Below are positions 49,902 through 60,101 of a stretch of 64,000 bases of DNA, piece by piece (position 1 is the first letter of the stretch; each line of letters starts with the position of its first letter). Position numbers and translations under genes: made by a program. The DNA is from Microglena sp. YARC (lineage: Eukaryota; Chlorophyta; Chlorophyceae; Chlamydomonadales; Chlamydomonadaceae), in assembly GCA_022414725.1 (NCBI GenBank), contig CM039462.1, forward strand, positions 51,396,827 to 51,460,826. The letters are read 5' to 3'. The notes beneath the pieces were generated by a model, which saw only the letters and a list, made by a program, of their open reading frames with translations, did no database searches and was not told the DNA's origin.

Positions 49902-51705
49902 GTGAGCAGCTCTACCTGTCTAATACCGACTTTGGCCTGGTCCCTATTGTTGGTGAGAACTACGGCACTTCAGGTGCTGGTGAGGGCATCAGCTACTTTG
50001 GCGTTGCTGTTGTCAAGAAGTCGTGGTGTGATGCTCGCACAAACCCCACCTTCAGCAATCTCAAGGTAGGCTATCATTGCACCTGTCTTTCCCTGCTCTT
50101 CCTGATGTTGCTGTTCTGAGCCCTGTGTGCTTGCTTGCTTGTCCTCCAGCAGCATGCCCATTCACGAATCCTGTTGCGTAATGACCCCCCCCCCCCCCCC
50201 CTGTTTGCCGCTGCAGGGCCAGCGCTCTTGCCACACTGGCTTCCGCAAGGCCTCCGGCTGGACTCTGCCTGTGGGCTACATGACATCTAGTAATGTTATG
50301 CCGGTGGTCTCCAGCAATGCCAATGTAGAAGATGATGCTGAGACGGTGAGCGAGTTAGCCTGCTGTCTACCCTGTTGTTGACAAGTGAATGTATTTCCTC
50401 TGGAAACTGTGCACGCACAGCACGCATGAAAGGTTGTTTGCTGTGTCATACTTCTGTAACGCTGTCTGCCTGTTTCCAGCCCTTGCACATGACCCATGCT
50501 CTATCTTTCTGTCTCCCCCCAGGTTGCTTCCTTCTTCAGCACAGTGTGTGCGCCAGGTGGTGAGCCTACCTCAAACGGCGCAAGCTTCAGCGGCCTCTGT
50601 GATGGCTGTGGCACGGTGCGGCATTATGTTATGAATTTGATATTTTTTAGCCCCATGTAATGTTGTGAGATGATGCCTGCCTTAGCATTGGGGGCCGTAG
50701 CTCCATTTTATACATCCCCCTCCTCTTCATACATCACACCCCTTGGCCTGCACTTGTGCTTGTTTTGATTTGCCATGGCCCCTATCTCTGCACTCTCCCC
50801 TGCCCCTTCTTGCAAGTTGGTTATTCAAAAGTGTGTGCCTATCCCCACCCCTGACCTGCAGGCTGGTTGTGGCTCTGACTCTTTGTATGAGGGTTATGCT
50901 GGCGCCATGCGCTGCCTCATGGAGGGTAATGGTGACGTTGCCTTTGTGAAGCAAAGCAGTCCCCTTGACTATGCCAGTGATGGCGGCAGCAGTCAAGCCT
51001 GGTCCACCCTGAACCAGGTATGTGCTAGTGCTCTGTTCCCGTGTGCATGTGCTTGTTGCCCTCCGTTGTGCTCATAATCCTAGCCTTTTGTCTACATGAT
51101 CGTTGTGCTAGCTTCTACCCTTCTTAGCCCCTACCTCTTTCACCCTCTATGGTTTGTACCTCCATCTTCAGTGCCTGACCCCCATCTGCCCTTTTCCCCC
51201 CTTGTAGGCTAGTATGCGCCTGCTGTGCCCCTCCGGTGGCTGTGTGTCCTTGGACCAGTATGGTGCCTGCAACGTTGCCAAGGCTGCCGCACGTGCGTTT
51301 GTGGCCCGTCCCAACTGGGCCAGCTATGGTGTTGGCGCAAGTGTTGTTCAGGCCATGAAAAGTGCCCCCAGCACTGCCGTCAGGGCTGGTGTTAACTTGA
51401 TTAATGCGGATTATCCCGTGTCAGCCGACACTAAGACCCTCACACAGATCACTGGAACCTTCAGCAACTACTTTGGGGCCAGTGCGGTGGCAGCCTTTGA
51501 GCGCATCCGTGCCCTTGGGGTGAGCGGGGGTAGCGCCACCACCACCACCATTGATGCCATCACCACCACCTCCATCACCACCACCATTGATTCCACCACC
51601 ACCACCATCACCTCCACGGTGCCTTCCTCCAATACCACTACCACCACCACTACCACCACTGATGCCACCACTACCACCACCACCACCACCACAATATCAA
51701 AATAA
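49902..51705 (+). CDS. Gene B: transferrin-like lobe, remaining exons
   Basis: Exons 49,902-50,065 (GEQLYLSNTDFGLVPIVG, ISYFGVAVVKKSW), 50,217-50,345 (GQRSCHTGFRKASGWTLPVG), 50,523-50,615, 50,862-51,017 (GYAGAMRCLMEGNGDVAFVK) and 51,208-51,705 (LLCPSGGCVSLDQYGACN). The last either stops at 51,703-51,705 after a Thr-rich tail or is spliced at 51,519. Transferrin landmarks kept are the YxxVAVVKK tyrosine, the CHTG anion-loop Thr and the GYxGAxRCL tyrosine. The Asp and His ligands of vertebrate transferrin are not obvious (NFGG, ARAFVAR). The role is ferric iron binding at the cell surface by family; binding here is unproven. Confidence 0.9.
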
Positions 51706-51759
51706 AAGCATTAATTCATTATTTATATTTGTTAAACTTTCTAGAATGAGTTTTAGAGA

Positions 51760-52690
51760 TAACATCTCTTCCGCCTTTGTCCTCAATGAAATCGATAGAC
51801 CACCTACATGGACCTGATGGTTGCGACAATGTTTTGGCTTTTGGAGTAAAATCGTCGACCGTAAGGATAGATCATTTTGTGAAAAGAGCCTTGCTAGAGA
51901 ATGTTCTAATGGCAACCAGAGATAGCAATAAACAATGCTGGTATCATGGATTACTTAGATGCATTCAGAGATTAGGTGTTGTAGAATATGTATCTAATAT
52001 TATTCAAGATGATCAGACTTCTCTGAGCAAGATTGACTTAGGAAAATTGATGAAGGCTTCTCTAAAATAACAGGCATTAACTGGCAATCCCTGAGTACAA
52101 TGAACCCCTGATGATGTCAGAGGATAGAAACCATAGTTCAACATACACTAACTTATTAAATAATAGGTATGATATTAAATGCATAAAAAGACTACGTCTT
52201 CGAGCTTGCAACTTCAATGTTGAAACAGAAAGGAGTACTTCTCGTTCTGGCAGAATTTGCAGGTGCTGTGATATGGTGGTCGACGGTAGAAGAGTGGTCG
52301 AAGATGAAAAGCACTTTCATATTAGAATGCCCGTTATATGCTGAGGATAGAACAGATAATTTTGATAAATGAAAATTGAATCTGAATTGGTGAATAAAAA
52401 CTACAGCATGGAGCTGGTAATAAATCCTGATTCCTCTGACGGATAGAAATACTTAATAAAATGTATAAAAATGCGATAATAATCTCACAATTAAATTATC
52501 ATCTCAGACAAGATGGTGATTTAATAATATTGTAGAATTAAATGATCGCTGTAGCACAAACTCAGGGCCCCCGTCGGTAAAACGATTGTTTGGGGTTTAG
52601 TTCATCAGTGCCTTTTCTTCTTAAGCCCTTCCTACACGGTTGGGCAAGTCCCTTAAGCCTATTTGGCCTATCCTTGGACTGTAACAACAT
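51760..52690 (+). mobile_element. LINE 3' fragment, copy 1
   Basis: A degraded non-LTR retrotransposon end: FVKRALLENVLMATRDSNKQ, then a zinc-binding tail (RICRCCDMVVDGRRVVEDE) typical of the region after LINE RT, then the 3' UTR (GGGCCCCCGTCGGTAAAACG) and ACATAC-like tail. Frames are broken. The copy at 61,739 is better preserved. It follows the end of gene B by about 55 bp. Confidence 0.75.
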
Positions 52691-52764
52691 ACATGGCTCG
52701 CTTCTTCTTGTACTCCTTTACTTCTATATGGCAACTTCAACTTGGTCATGATGCAAGCATCATA

Positions 52765-52981
52765 GTAATTATAACGCCTGGTGAAGTGGTGAGGCGTAGT
52801 ATTAAGGGAACCTGTCGTATGCAGGTAGAGAGCGGTCTTCTACCTCCACTGGACAAGCTGCCATCGCGGTTTACAACAACCTGCAACGCTCAGGGATACC
52901 GTAGGGGGAATCGAACCCCCGACCCTGCATCCTCAAAGCGATTTGGTGTACCACTAGACACATCGTATCACTGAAAGGGGC
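52765..52981 (-). mobile_element. tRNA-derived SINE, copy 2
   Basis: 217 bp, the same family as 49,662-49,854 (shared ATAACGCCTGGTG at the tail side, GGAATCGAACCCCCGACC complement of the B box). It is flanked by a 13-bp duplication TGCAAGCATCATA (52,752-52,764 and 52,982-52,994). A CCTGCAACGCTCAGGGATAC segment of about 20 bp is present only in this copy. Confidence 0.88.
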
Positions 52982-52994
52982 TGCAAGCATCATA

Positions 52995-54600
52995 TATATG
53001 TGGCAAGAATCATGTACATTTACATAGTGAGGAGCCAGCAAATGCAAGTATGGGTCTATCTAGCACATTTAGCAAGTTTCACCACTAGGAGGTTCAACCT
53101 GTAGCAAGTTTAAGCTACTAGTTTAGCCATAAACGACCCTATAACGCACTGTAAACGAGTTGTATATACCAGGGTACTACTTATTGCCAAATTGATCAGC
53201 GCTAAAAGCACACAACCGTCAAATTGCTCAGCGCAATTAAGTGCAAAAAGCGCAAAAACTGCGCGCTGCGCCCACAGGGGGTTTGAAAAACTGTGCGAAA
53301 CGCGTACAGGGGCTCAAAAGCTGCCGTGCGCGCTAAGTAGTACCCTTGCATATGCTACTATGAATCCTGATCAGAATCCGAAGTACTGGTACAGGTTCAA
53401 AAACCAATGCAAAACACCAACTCAAATCCGAATACTACTGTGCACCCTAATCCAAATGGTTATTTGCAATTGAACCCCAATTCAACACCTTAGCCCTGAG
53501 AATTCAAATCTTGGAGAAAACATTCAGATATGGGGTGACACAAATGAATTGCACCACATGGGCATTTTATTTTTTCCAAGGCAGATTTTTGGTGGAGCCC
53601 CCCCATCTGGGGGACGGGAGTCCCCTGAGCCACCACATTGTCCGTGTGACATGTTGTCGGTACGTAACCCTGGCCCTAACTGACCCTTGGCATTGTCGTA
53701 AACCCTGGCTTCGGTCCGCTACACTTGATTCCGGTGCCACCAGTCGCTTTTAACAGCCAACATCTGTCTGTGTCGTATTCTTTTCGTGTCACAACAATGC
53801 GCTTAGGACATGTCACCTCAAGAATGATAAGTGCTTCCTAGGGTGGGTCCCTGTTCAGCAAACCCTGTTGCACTTAAACCCTGAATTGCAATCCTAGCTG
53901 TCGCAGCGCCTTTTTTTCAGATCAGGGGCCATCTGAAATGCACCACATGGGGATGCCTCAACAATGAGAGTTTCATAATCTCAGCTTCCTCGTACTTTTT
54001 ATTTACCTACAATCTGCATCATTGGGTAACCATGTAGTTGTCGAACAGGTGTTTTTCTCCCTGAATCGAGGGGGGGGGCAAAAATAAAAAGTTTGACCCC
54101 ATGCCCCAAATGTGTAGAGCTTGTTGAGAGGATGAAGAATCTGGTCTTATTCATTTTTTTGGCCTAGTAGGTAGAAAGTTATGGGCCTCCCAAGTTTGGG
54201 GGGGTGGGTGGGTGGTGAGGGAAAAAACTGGAATTTAAGGAAAAATAGGCACTTTTCAAGATATTTTCTCATAGCCCACAGAATGACATGGGAGTTGGAA
54301 ACTGGGGTATTCCTCTACTAAAAAACAGTCTCCATTGGTGCTATTAGTGCCCCCCCCCCCCACCCCCAAACTTACCCAACCCAACCCAGCAGTAAAAATA
54401 AAGTATCTGTACTTCCTCAAAAAAGAGGAAGTACAGATTCCTCACCGAACCTACTGGTGCTTCTTTCTTCCCATGTCTTCTTTCTATCTGGGACCATCAT
54501 GTTGTTCGATGGACCCTTTCGCTTCTAGCATCGAATGTGACGAGGGCGGACGGGAATTTTTAGGCACCCTGCGAACGTCGCAAGGCACAAGAACTCGAAG
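52995..54600. other. Intergenic region between genes B and C, left part
   Basis: No gene is recognised. Noted: a hairpin with 14-bp perfect arms (ATCTGTACTTCCTC) at 54,405-54,438, a C13 run at 54,348-54,360, and about 110 bp at 54,020-54,130 (AACAGGTGTTTTTCTCCCTG, GACCCCATGCCC) resembling the inverted segment at 55,585-55,700. Confidence 0.45.
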
Positions 54601-54602
54601 GC

Positions 54603-55124
54603 ATGCAGAGAAGCAACCGCGAAAAGAAAGGCGCGAGGGAGCATGACAGGAGCTCTGGTGTGTGCAATGTGGACTTGAGGAAGGGATCCTCTCATTCTCC
54701 TCACGTATTAGTGGTGACGTCTTCATGCCCTCAAGTTTACAAAATGTCCTTCGCTTCTGTTGAGAAGGGATCTACAGCCAACCCTTGTACCAATAGGCCT
54801 GTTGCATGCCCTATCTGCCTTTCTGATCCCGGCAAGACCTACAAGTACGTGTGGAGCTACCACTTCCTTCATCACATGCAGTTTCTCCATCCAACCCAGC
54901 AACTCAGCACGGACGACATTGAGCCATTCGCCCTGCCCATGTCTGAATTTAAGGGGGTCATTGGCAAGGAGCACACGACTAACAGGCGTGATCAAAAGGT
55001 GCAAGAGGCGCAATATCTATTGCGGGCTGAGGCAGCCCTAGTAGATGTGCATTGTTCTGGAGTAGGGTGGTTAAGAAAGAGGAAGAGGGAGAGGGAGGAA
55101 GAGAGGAAGATGAAGAGGGCGTAA
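54603..55124 (+). CDS. Hypothetical protein with CPIC...HxxxH zinc-finger-like motif
   Basis: The frame encodes RPVACPICLSDPGKTYKY then VWSYHFLHHMQFLHPTQQLS, a possible C2H2-type finger with a long spacer, followed by FALPMSEFKGVIGKEHTTNR and an Arg/Glu-rich end. Composition in the middle is protein-like. No family is recognised, and it may be an exon of a transposon or host gene. Confidence 0.3.
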   Translation: MQRSNREKKGAREHDRSSGVCNVDLRKGSSHSPHVLVVTSSCPQVYKMSFASVEKGSTANPCTNRPVACPICLSDPGKTYKYVWSYHFLHHMQFLHPTQQLSTDDIEPFALPMSEFKGVIGKEHTTNRRDQKVQEAQYLLRAEAALVDVHCSGVGWLRKRKREREEERKMKRA

Positions 55125-56404
55125 AAGGATGAGTGGTTGAGGAGGGTGATGAGGAAGTGGACGAGGATGAGGATGACCCCATGGCCCACTGGTGCCAAAC
55201 CTCTAGGATAAATAAAAAGTTGGTCGCCTAGGTGATTGGATGCATAAGTATGATCATATGATTCGTGTTGGCTGAGAATGAGATTGAGATAGGCCATGCA
55301 TTGTTACTTGCATAGGCCAGGGTAAAGTAGGGGCCTGGGGGCCCTTAACCCCAGGCCCTACCACTCATGTAACATTGATGGTGATGATGGCACTTTGTCT
55401 GTGCGCCCACAAACATATTGTATTGTCTGATTTGCTTTTTATTGCTCCACATATGGCGCATGGTTATGGGAGCAGCACCAGTGGATAGGCCTTTTCAAGC
55501 TATACAAAATGCACCCTGCTTTGACCCCCTAATTATTATTGTGGGGGGAGATAATGGGGTGGGGGTGGGTGGGTGGTAAACTCAGCCATCTGTAGGGAAA
55601 AAGGGCATGGGGTCTGAGGATTTTATTTCTGCCCCCCCCCCCCCCCCCCCTCGCCCTGAACACCTGTTTATGTACATCTTTGGTTAACAATGTAGTAGGT
55701 GAGCAGGTGTTTTTCATCCTTAACACCTGTTATTCACATTAACTGGGTGCAGGCTGCCATAAGGGTTGGCTGACAAGCTTTAAGAGCGTGTCTCAAGCGG
55801 CACGGAAAAAAGCTTTAGCAGTCATCGGCAGGGAGTTTTGAAAGTAGTGGAGAAAGTAGCTAATAGCGTAATAAAGCTACAAAACATTGAACACATTTTG
55901 CGAAGGATCTTGACCGCTGCGTTGCTGATAACTCTAGTTATGCAAACTCCAACTTAGCGCCAAATGTTTGGGTGCGGAGGAGCCCGGGATCATTCAAACG
56001 CCTGGACAGAGGCACAGAGAGACGGACAGAAGGAGCGAAAGCGAACAGATGGAGAGAGACACGGGGGGAACTTACGGCTTCAGCCCCGGAACCCTGGGGG
56101 GTCCAGAGGGGGCTGAAGCGAAAAACCATGAAACTATCCAATACTGTCCGAATGACCTACACCCCCACCCCACACCCACCCACGTATCTCCCCTCCCAAC
56201 CTATACTCTTCACACACACACCACCACCACACCACCACCCTGCCTCACCACACACACGCCGAAAAAACATGGAACAATTCAATCTTGTTCTGATGACATG
56301 ATGACATGATGGCATGGGGGAGCTGGCCACATCTCTGGATTCATATTGGCACAGGGGTAACACAGACTAACAGAAGTGTGGTCAACGGCCATAATGGTAT
56401 TGTA
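55125..56404. other. Intergenic region, repeats only
   Basis: It contains GGGCCTGGGGGCCCTTAACC with its mirror (55,330-55,362), a C19-20 run at about 55,632-55,651, an inverted relative of the 54,020 repeat, and ACC/CAC-rich DNA at 56,158-56,260. No gene is supported. Confidence 0.4.
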
Positions 56405-56698
56405 CTAGGATTGTCCTAGGATCGCACCTTCCCGGTCTCGGCATCCTTCCAGTCGTACGTATCCGAAAGACCCAGAGGCCAACATTATGACATGCTCGAA
56501 GCGGCCATCGTCTACAGGGCCGGCTGCCAAGAGCGCGGAATAGGCCATGGGGGCAGAGGGGATCTGATGACGAGACAGGAATAGAGGGTGGAGAAGCCAG
56601 GTGGCTTGGCTAGGGAACACTGGGGCGGGGGGGAGGGCGATTGGGATGCGCAGGAAGGACGGGGCGCGTATGAGTTGAGAGGCTTCGCGGGCCAGCAA
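56405..56698 (-). pseudogene. Possible protein-kinase N-lobe fragment
   Basis: The minus strand encodes RFEHVIMLASGSFGYVRLEG, which fits the Gly-rich ATP loop of a Ser/Thr kinase (GxGxFGxV with A for the first G). It ends within about 20 residues and no Lys/Glu or HRD motifs follow, so at most it is a gene fragment. Chance similarity cannot be excluded. Confidence 0.25.
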
Positions 56699-56958
56699 AG
56701 CTGAGGGGAGGGCCGATGGAAACTCGATCAGAGGATCACAGGATCAGTTGGGTAGTAGCGGAATGATCGGATGGTTCTGTAGCACTCCTGCCAGCGGTGG
56801 GCCCAGGACAGGGGCCCAGGGGCAGGGGGGTCCCAAAAGCAAAGTGCCCTAGCTGGAATGAAAGGGTGACCTCCAAGGTGGTAGTAATTATAACCGCCCT
56901 CAGTGTCATAGCAGAGACTCGACGGTTACACCGGTTACACTAGGCGCGGAGCCACTTA

Positions 56959-57962
56959 GGGCGTGTTTCCACAGTTTGGGTTTAGGCCTTCCCCGGATTG
57001 GGGTTCGGGAATCTACCTGGCAGCGAATTTTCATCTACGTGGATTCCCCGGGATCGTTGGGTTGAACAGCTGCGCATTCCCCGGGGCATTCTGGTGCCAC
57101 GCTGCCCTACGCTGTCTGCCACGGCAAGGCAGGCCACGTTCACGCCCTTTTTTGTTTCCACTGGTCATTTCGCTACAGGATCAGGCCGTCTTTCGTTTGT
57201 TCTAAGCAGTCTCCGTCCGTCTCCATCCCCACGCCGCAGTGCGTTCCCTCCCTTCATTCCTTCCTACCCTCCTTATTTTTCTTCCTTCCTTCCTTCCTTC
57301 CTTCCTTCCTTCCTTCCTTCCGGCCTTCCTTCCTCCCTTCCTTCGTTACGCCCAATCCGCCGAAAGGCATCAACGCCCTGGGCACACCAGACGCTACTGC
57401 ACCAACGGCGGTAGACTTCCCTGGATCGGCATGTAGCTGCGCATCACTTGCTCCCCCGACGATGGAGGCGGACTCCCCTAGATCTCGGTTTTGCCCCAAA
57501 TCGGGGAGATCAGCAGACGTCTCCATGCTACAAATAATAGTTGCAGCGAAACAAAGACAATCTTGGTGTGGAAGCAATAGAAGTCTCACAACGCAGAGAT
57601 TGTACGTGCTGTTGTATTTTTGTGTCACGCTGCATACGTGGATTTCGGGGGGATTGCTGATGTGTCACCCGGAAAGCCGCGAAGACTTCCAGATGGGGGT
57701 CGACCCCCATCTGGAAGTCTTCGCGGCAATACCTGTTTTTCGCTCGTTTCTGCCTTGAAACCGCCGCTTTTTCAAATAATACGAAATTTTTAAATATATC
57801 ACTGGGATGACAAATCGCCGACCTGTCGCCTACCTGGATCGCCGGAAAGACCCCCGAGGAGACCCCGAATACCCCTGTGGAAACAAAAAATGCTGACCTG
57901 GCCCCCCTTAGGGTTAACTTGGGAGTTCGCGGCAAGGGAAAAGTCTCTGTGGAAACACGCCC
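56959..57962. mobile_element. PIF/Harbinger-like non-autonomous element
   Basis: 1,004 bp bounded by inverted GGGCGTGTTTCCACAG (left 56,959; right, complement ending 57,962) with a TTA duplication at 56,956-56,958 and 57,963-57,965. TTA duplications and GGGC-type ends fit PIF/Harbinger. It has no transposase. Inside are a (TTCC)n tract (57,285-57,330) and a 52-bp perfect palindrome. Confidence 0.78.
57676..57727. repeat. 52-bp perfect palindrome
   Basis: It runs from GCCGCGAAGACTTCCAGATG, through the centre GGGGGTCGACCCCC, to the mirrored arm with no spacer. The 26-bp arms match exactly. It would extrude as a cruciform and lies inside the Harbinger-like element. Confidence 0.95.
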
Positions 57963-57965
57963 TTA

Positions 57966-59598
57966 GACCTACGGGTTGCTACGCCCAGTCCACCCAGCCC
58001 CTGCGTACACCCGCGTGCACCCGCATACACCGACTCGAGGCCTTCGTCCACGCCACATGAGCGTTTGAGCGTTTCCGACCCACATCAACTGCTGCCACCT
58101 GCAAACTGCGAACCTGCTACTTGCGAGCATGCAAATTGTGCGTATGGCAACCTTCGAGCTGAGCAATTGCCCGGACCTGAGTCCAGTCCAGCTGAGTCCA
58201 GTCCAGAACCCTGAGTCCAGTCCAGCTGGCTTGCGGTTGCCTGTCCTGTACTCGGCAGTACACTGGTTTGGATTTGTTTTCCCTGCTACACCGGCCAGCG
58301 CTCGAGCTGCTGGATATCCTTGAAGCGCCCTCTAGGGTGCTAGCTAGGGGTGCTCAAAAGTTACCAGCCACGCGAGCATGAGTAACTAAACCAATATGGT
58401 ATGCAGATATGGGCTTGGAATGCTCCCATCTTCTAGTCACTTAGACCCTAGGGTTAGAACTTTCTGGTCTGGATGGGGGAACCCTATATCTAGCTTGGGT
58501 GGGTGGGTGTTGGCATTAATGTGAGTGCGCTGTAAACTAGGGGTAAGGTTAGTTTACAGAGTTTCCAACTCTAAAATCTGGAAAATACAACCTTTTGTTT
58601 GTTTTTCTTGGCCACTGTTTTCTCATGATAGGTGAGGCTAGCTTGTTCTCTCGTGTGTTGCTCAGTTGTGCCTTACCACTTCCTGGTTGGTGATGTCATT
58701 GTGTGTGGCTAGTCACAAAGTTTGTGTGTGTGAGGGGGATAGGTGCTGTAAAATATGCAGGGCCAACCTCTTCACATTTGTGGACCTTGGAGGCTTGGAC
58801 CATAAACGCCTTCCATAGAAATAGACATAGGAGCTGAAGGGGTGGGTAAAATGAATATTCCAGAAGTTGAAAAAATCATGTTCGGTTACCAACTTGTACT
58901 TTTACCAAAGTATCGTGTCCTAAGGTAGATCTTTTTTATTAAGGGAAGCCTAGAAAAAAACTATATAGGGGTCCTTGGCCAGGCATCCAATAATGGCAGT
59001 CCTGTGCTCCTGGAATTGATCCTTGGTGGAGCCTTGGTGAACATGTGAACATGTCTGCAGCGTTGGCACTAGTTGGTACACATGAGAGGATATATAATGC
59101 CACCATGTTGTGCTTTCTCCTTGAGGAAGTGGAATCTGTTTTCCAGGTACTAGCTAGATAGAGGTGTGCAGAAAGCTGATGACTGCATCTTTGTCTGCCA
59201 TGAAAATGCCCCCCCCCCCCCCCCCCCCCTCCCCCCCCTGATTCAGATAGAAAGACCCAGCCATGTGGTTGACTTTCTGGTCAGAGGACAGGAGCCGTGG
59301 TCGGAGCCGCAAAGCCCTGTCATGTATGGGTGAGTGATGGGAGGAGGTGTAGGTGATCGTTAGGGAAGTAGGGAGGAGGTGTACTTTCCTTTCTACGGCA
59401 GCTGATGGTGCGGCGGCGGACCTGACCCCAAGCCCCACCAAACAATGTAACATTGGTGATGATGATTTTATATGCTTCAAACATTCCCAATCGTCTCGAG
59501 ACCAACCTCAATGGCTATGCCTTTGAAAATAAACCCTGTAAAATGAGCCTCATTAGACAAATTAACACTAAGTGGCTGTACAGTGGTTTCCGGAGCCA

Positions 59599-59635
<37 letters not shown>

Positions 59636-60090
59636 CTGCAGAAGGGTGCCCCAGCAATTTTTTGTGATGGGATCTATCACTTTTTTTGCCCCCCCCCCCC
59701 CCCCCCCCCCTTGCTTGACTCCCCAAATATTAAATTGTACGGATAAGTAAGCACCTGCTTGTGCATCTTTCACCAAGGAGGCTGCCACTGCTGCTTGACG
59801 AACAGTACACCACCCCCTGGGCCGACCTCCAGAGGACCCGCCAGGGCACCCTACTATGTATATACCATACGTTTCCGAACTTTTCGCACTAAACAATCTA
59901 GGGTTCATGGGGTGGTTTTCACTAGCAAAATGCATCCGGCTTTTTGCCTGCAGTTTTCGTCCAGAGGGGTTTCGTCTTGTCCAACTGGCCGAATTTAGTC
60001 CCCCCGTCGCTCCCATACACGGGCCCACGGTGCAACCAAAACAAAGGGGGGTCTCGCCGCGTAGCTCTGTCGAGGTGGCACTCAACCATC
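57966..60090. other. Upstream region of gene C, no other gene seen
   Basis: It has a GAGTCCAGTCCAGCT tandem (58,178-58,225), C runs at 59,207-59,229, a run of about 36 G at 59,599-59,634, and a run of about 22 C at 59,689-59,710. These homopolymers are likely to be poorly sequenced. A TATATA box-like site at 59,855-59,862 lies about 240 bp before the gene C ATG. Confidence 0.45.
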
Positions 60091-60101
60091 TTCGGAACGC
60101 C

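Noticed and set aside
52880..52975. A tRNA gene on the minus strand (GGTTCGATTCCCCC box)
   Set aside because: No anticodon stem or acceptor stem can be formed, and the unit has retroposon target duplications and a second copy; it is a SINE head.
57239..57436. FLPSFLPSFLPS repeat protein
   Set aside because: It is a translation of a (TTCC)n tract inside a non-autonomous element.
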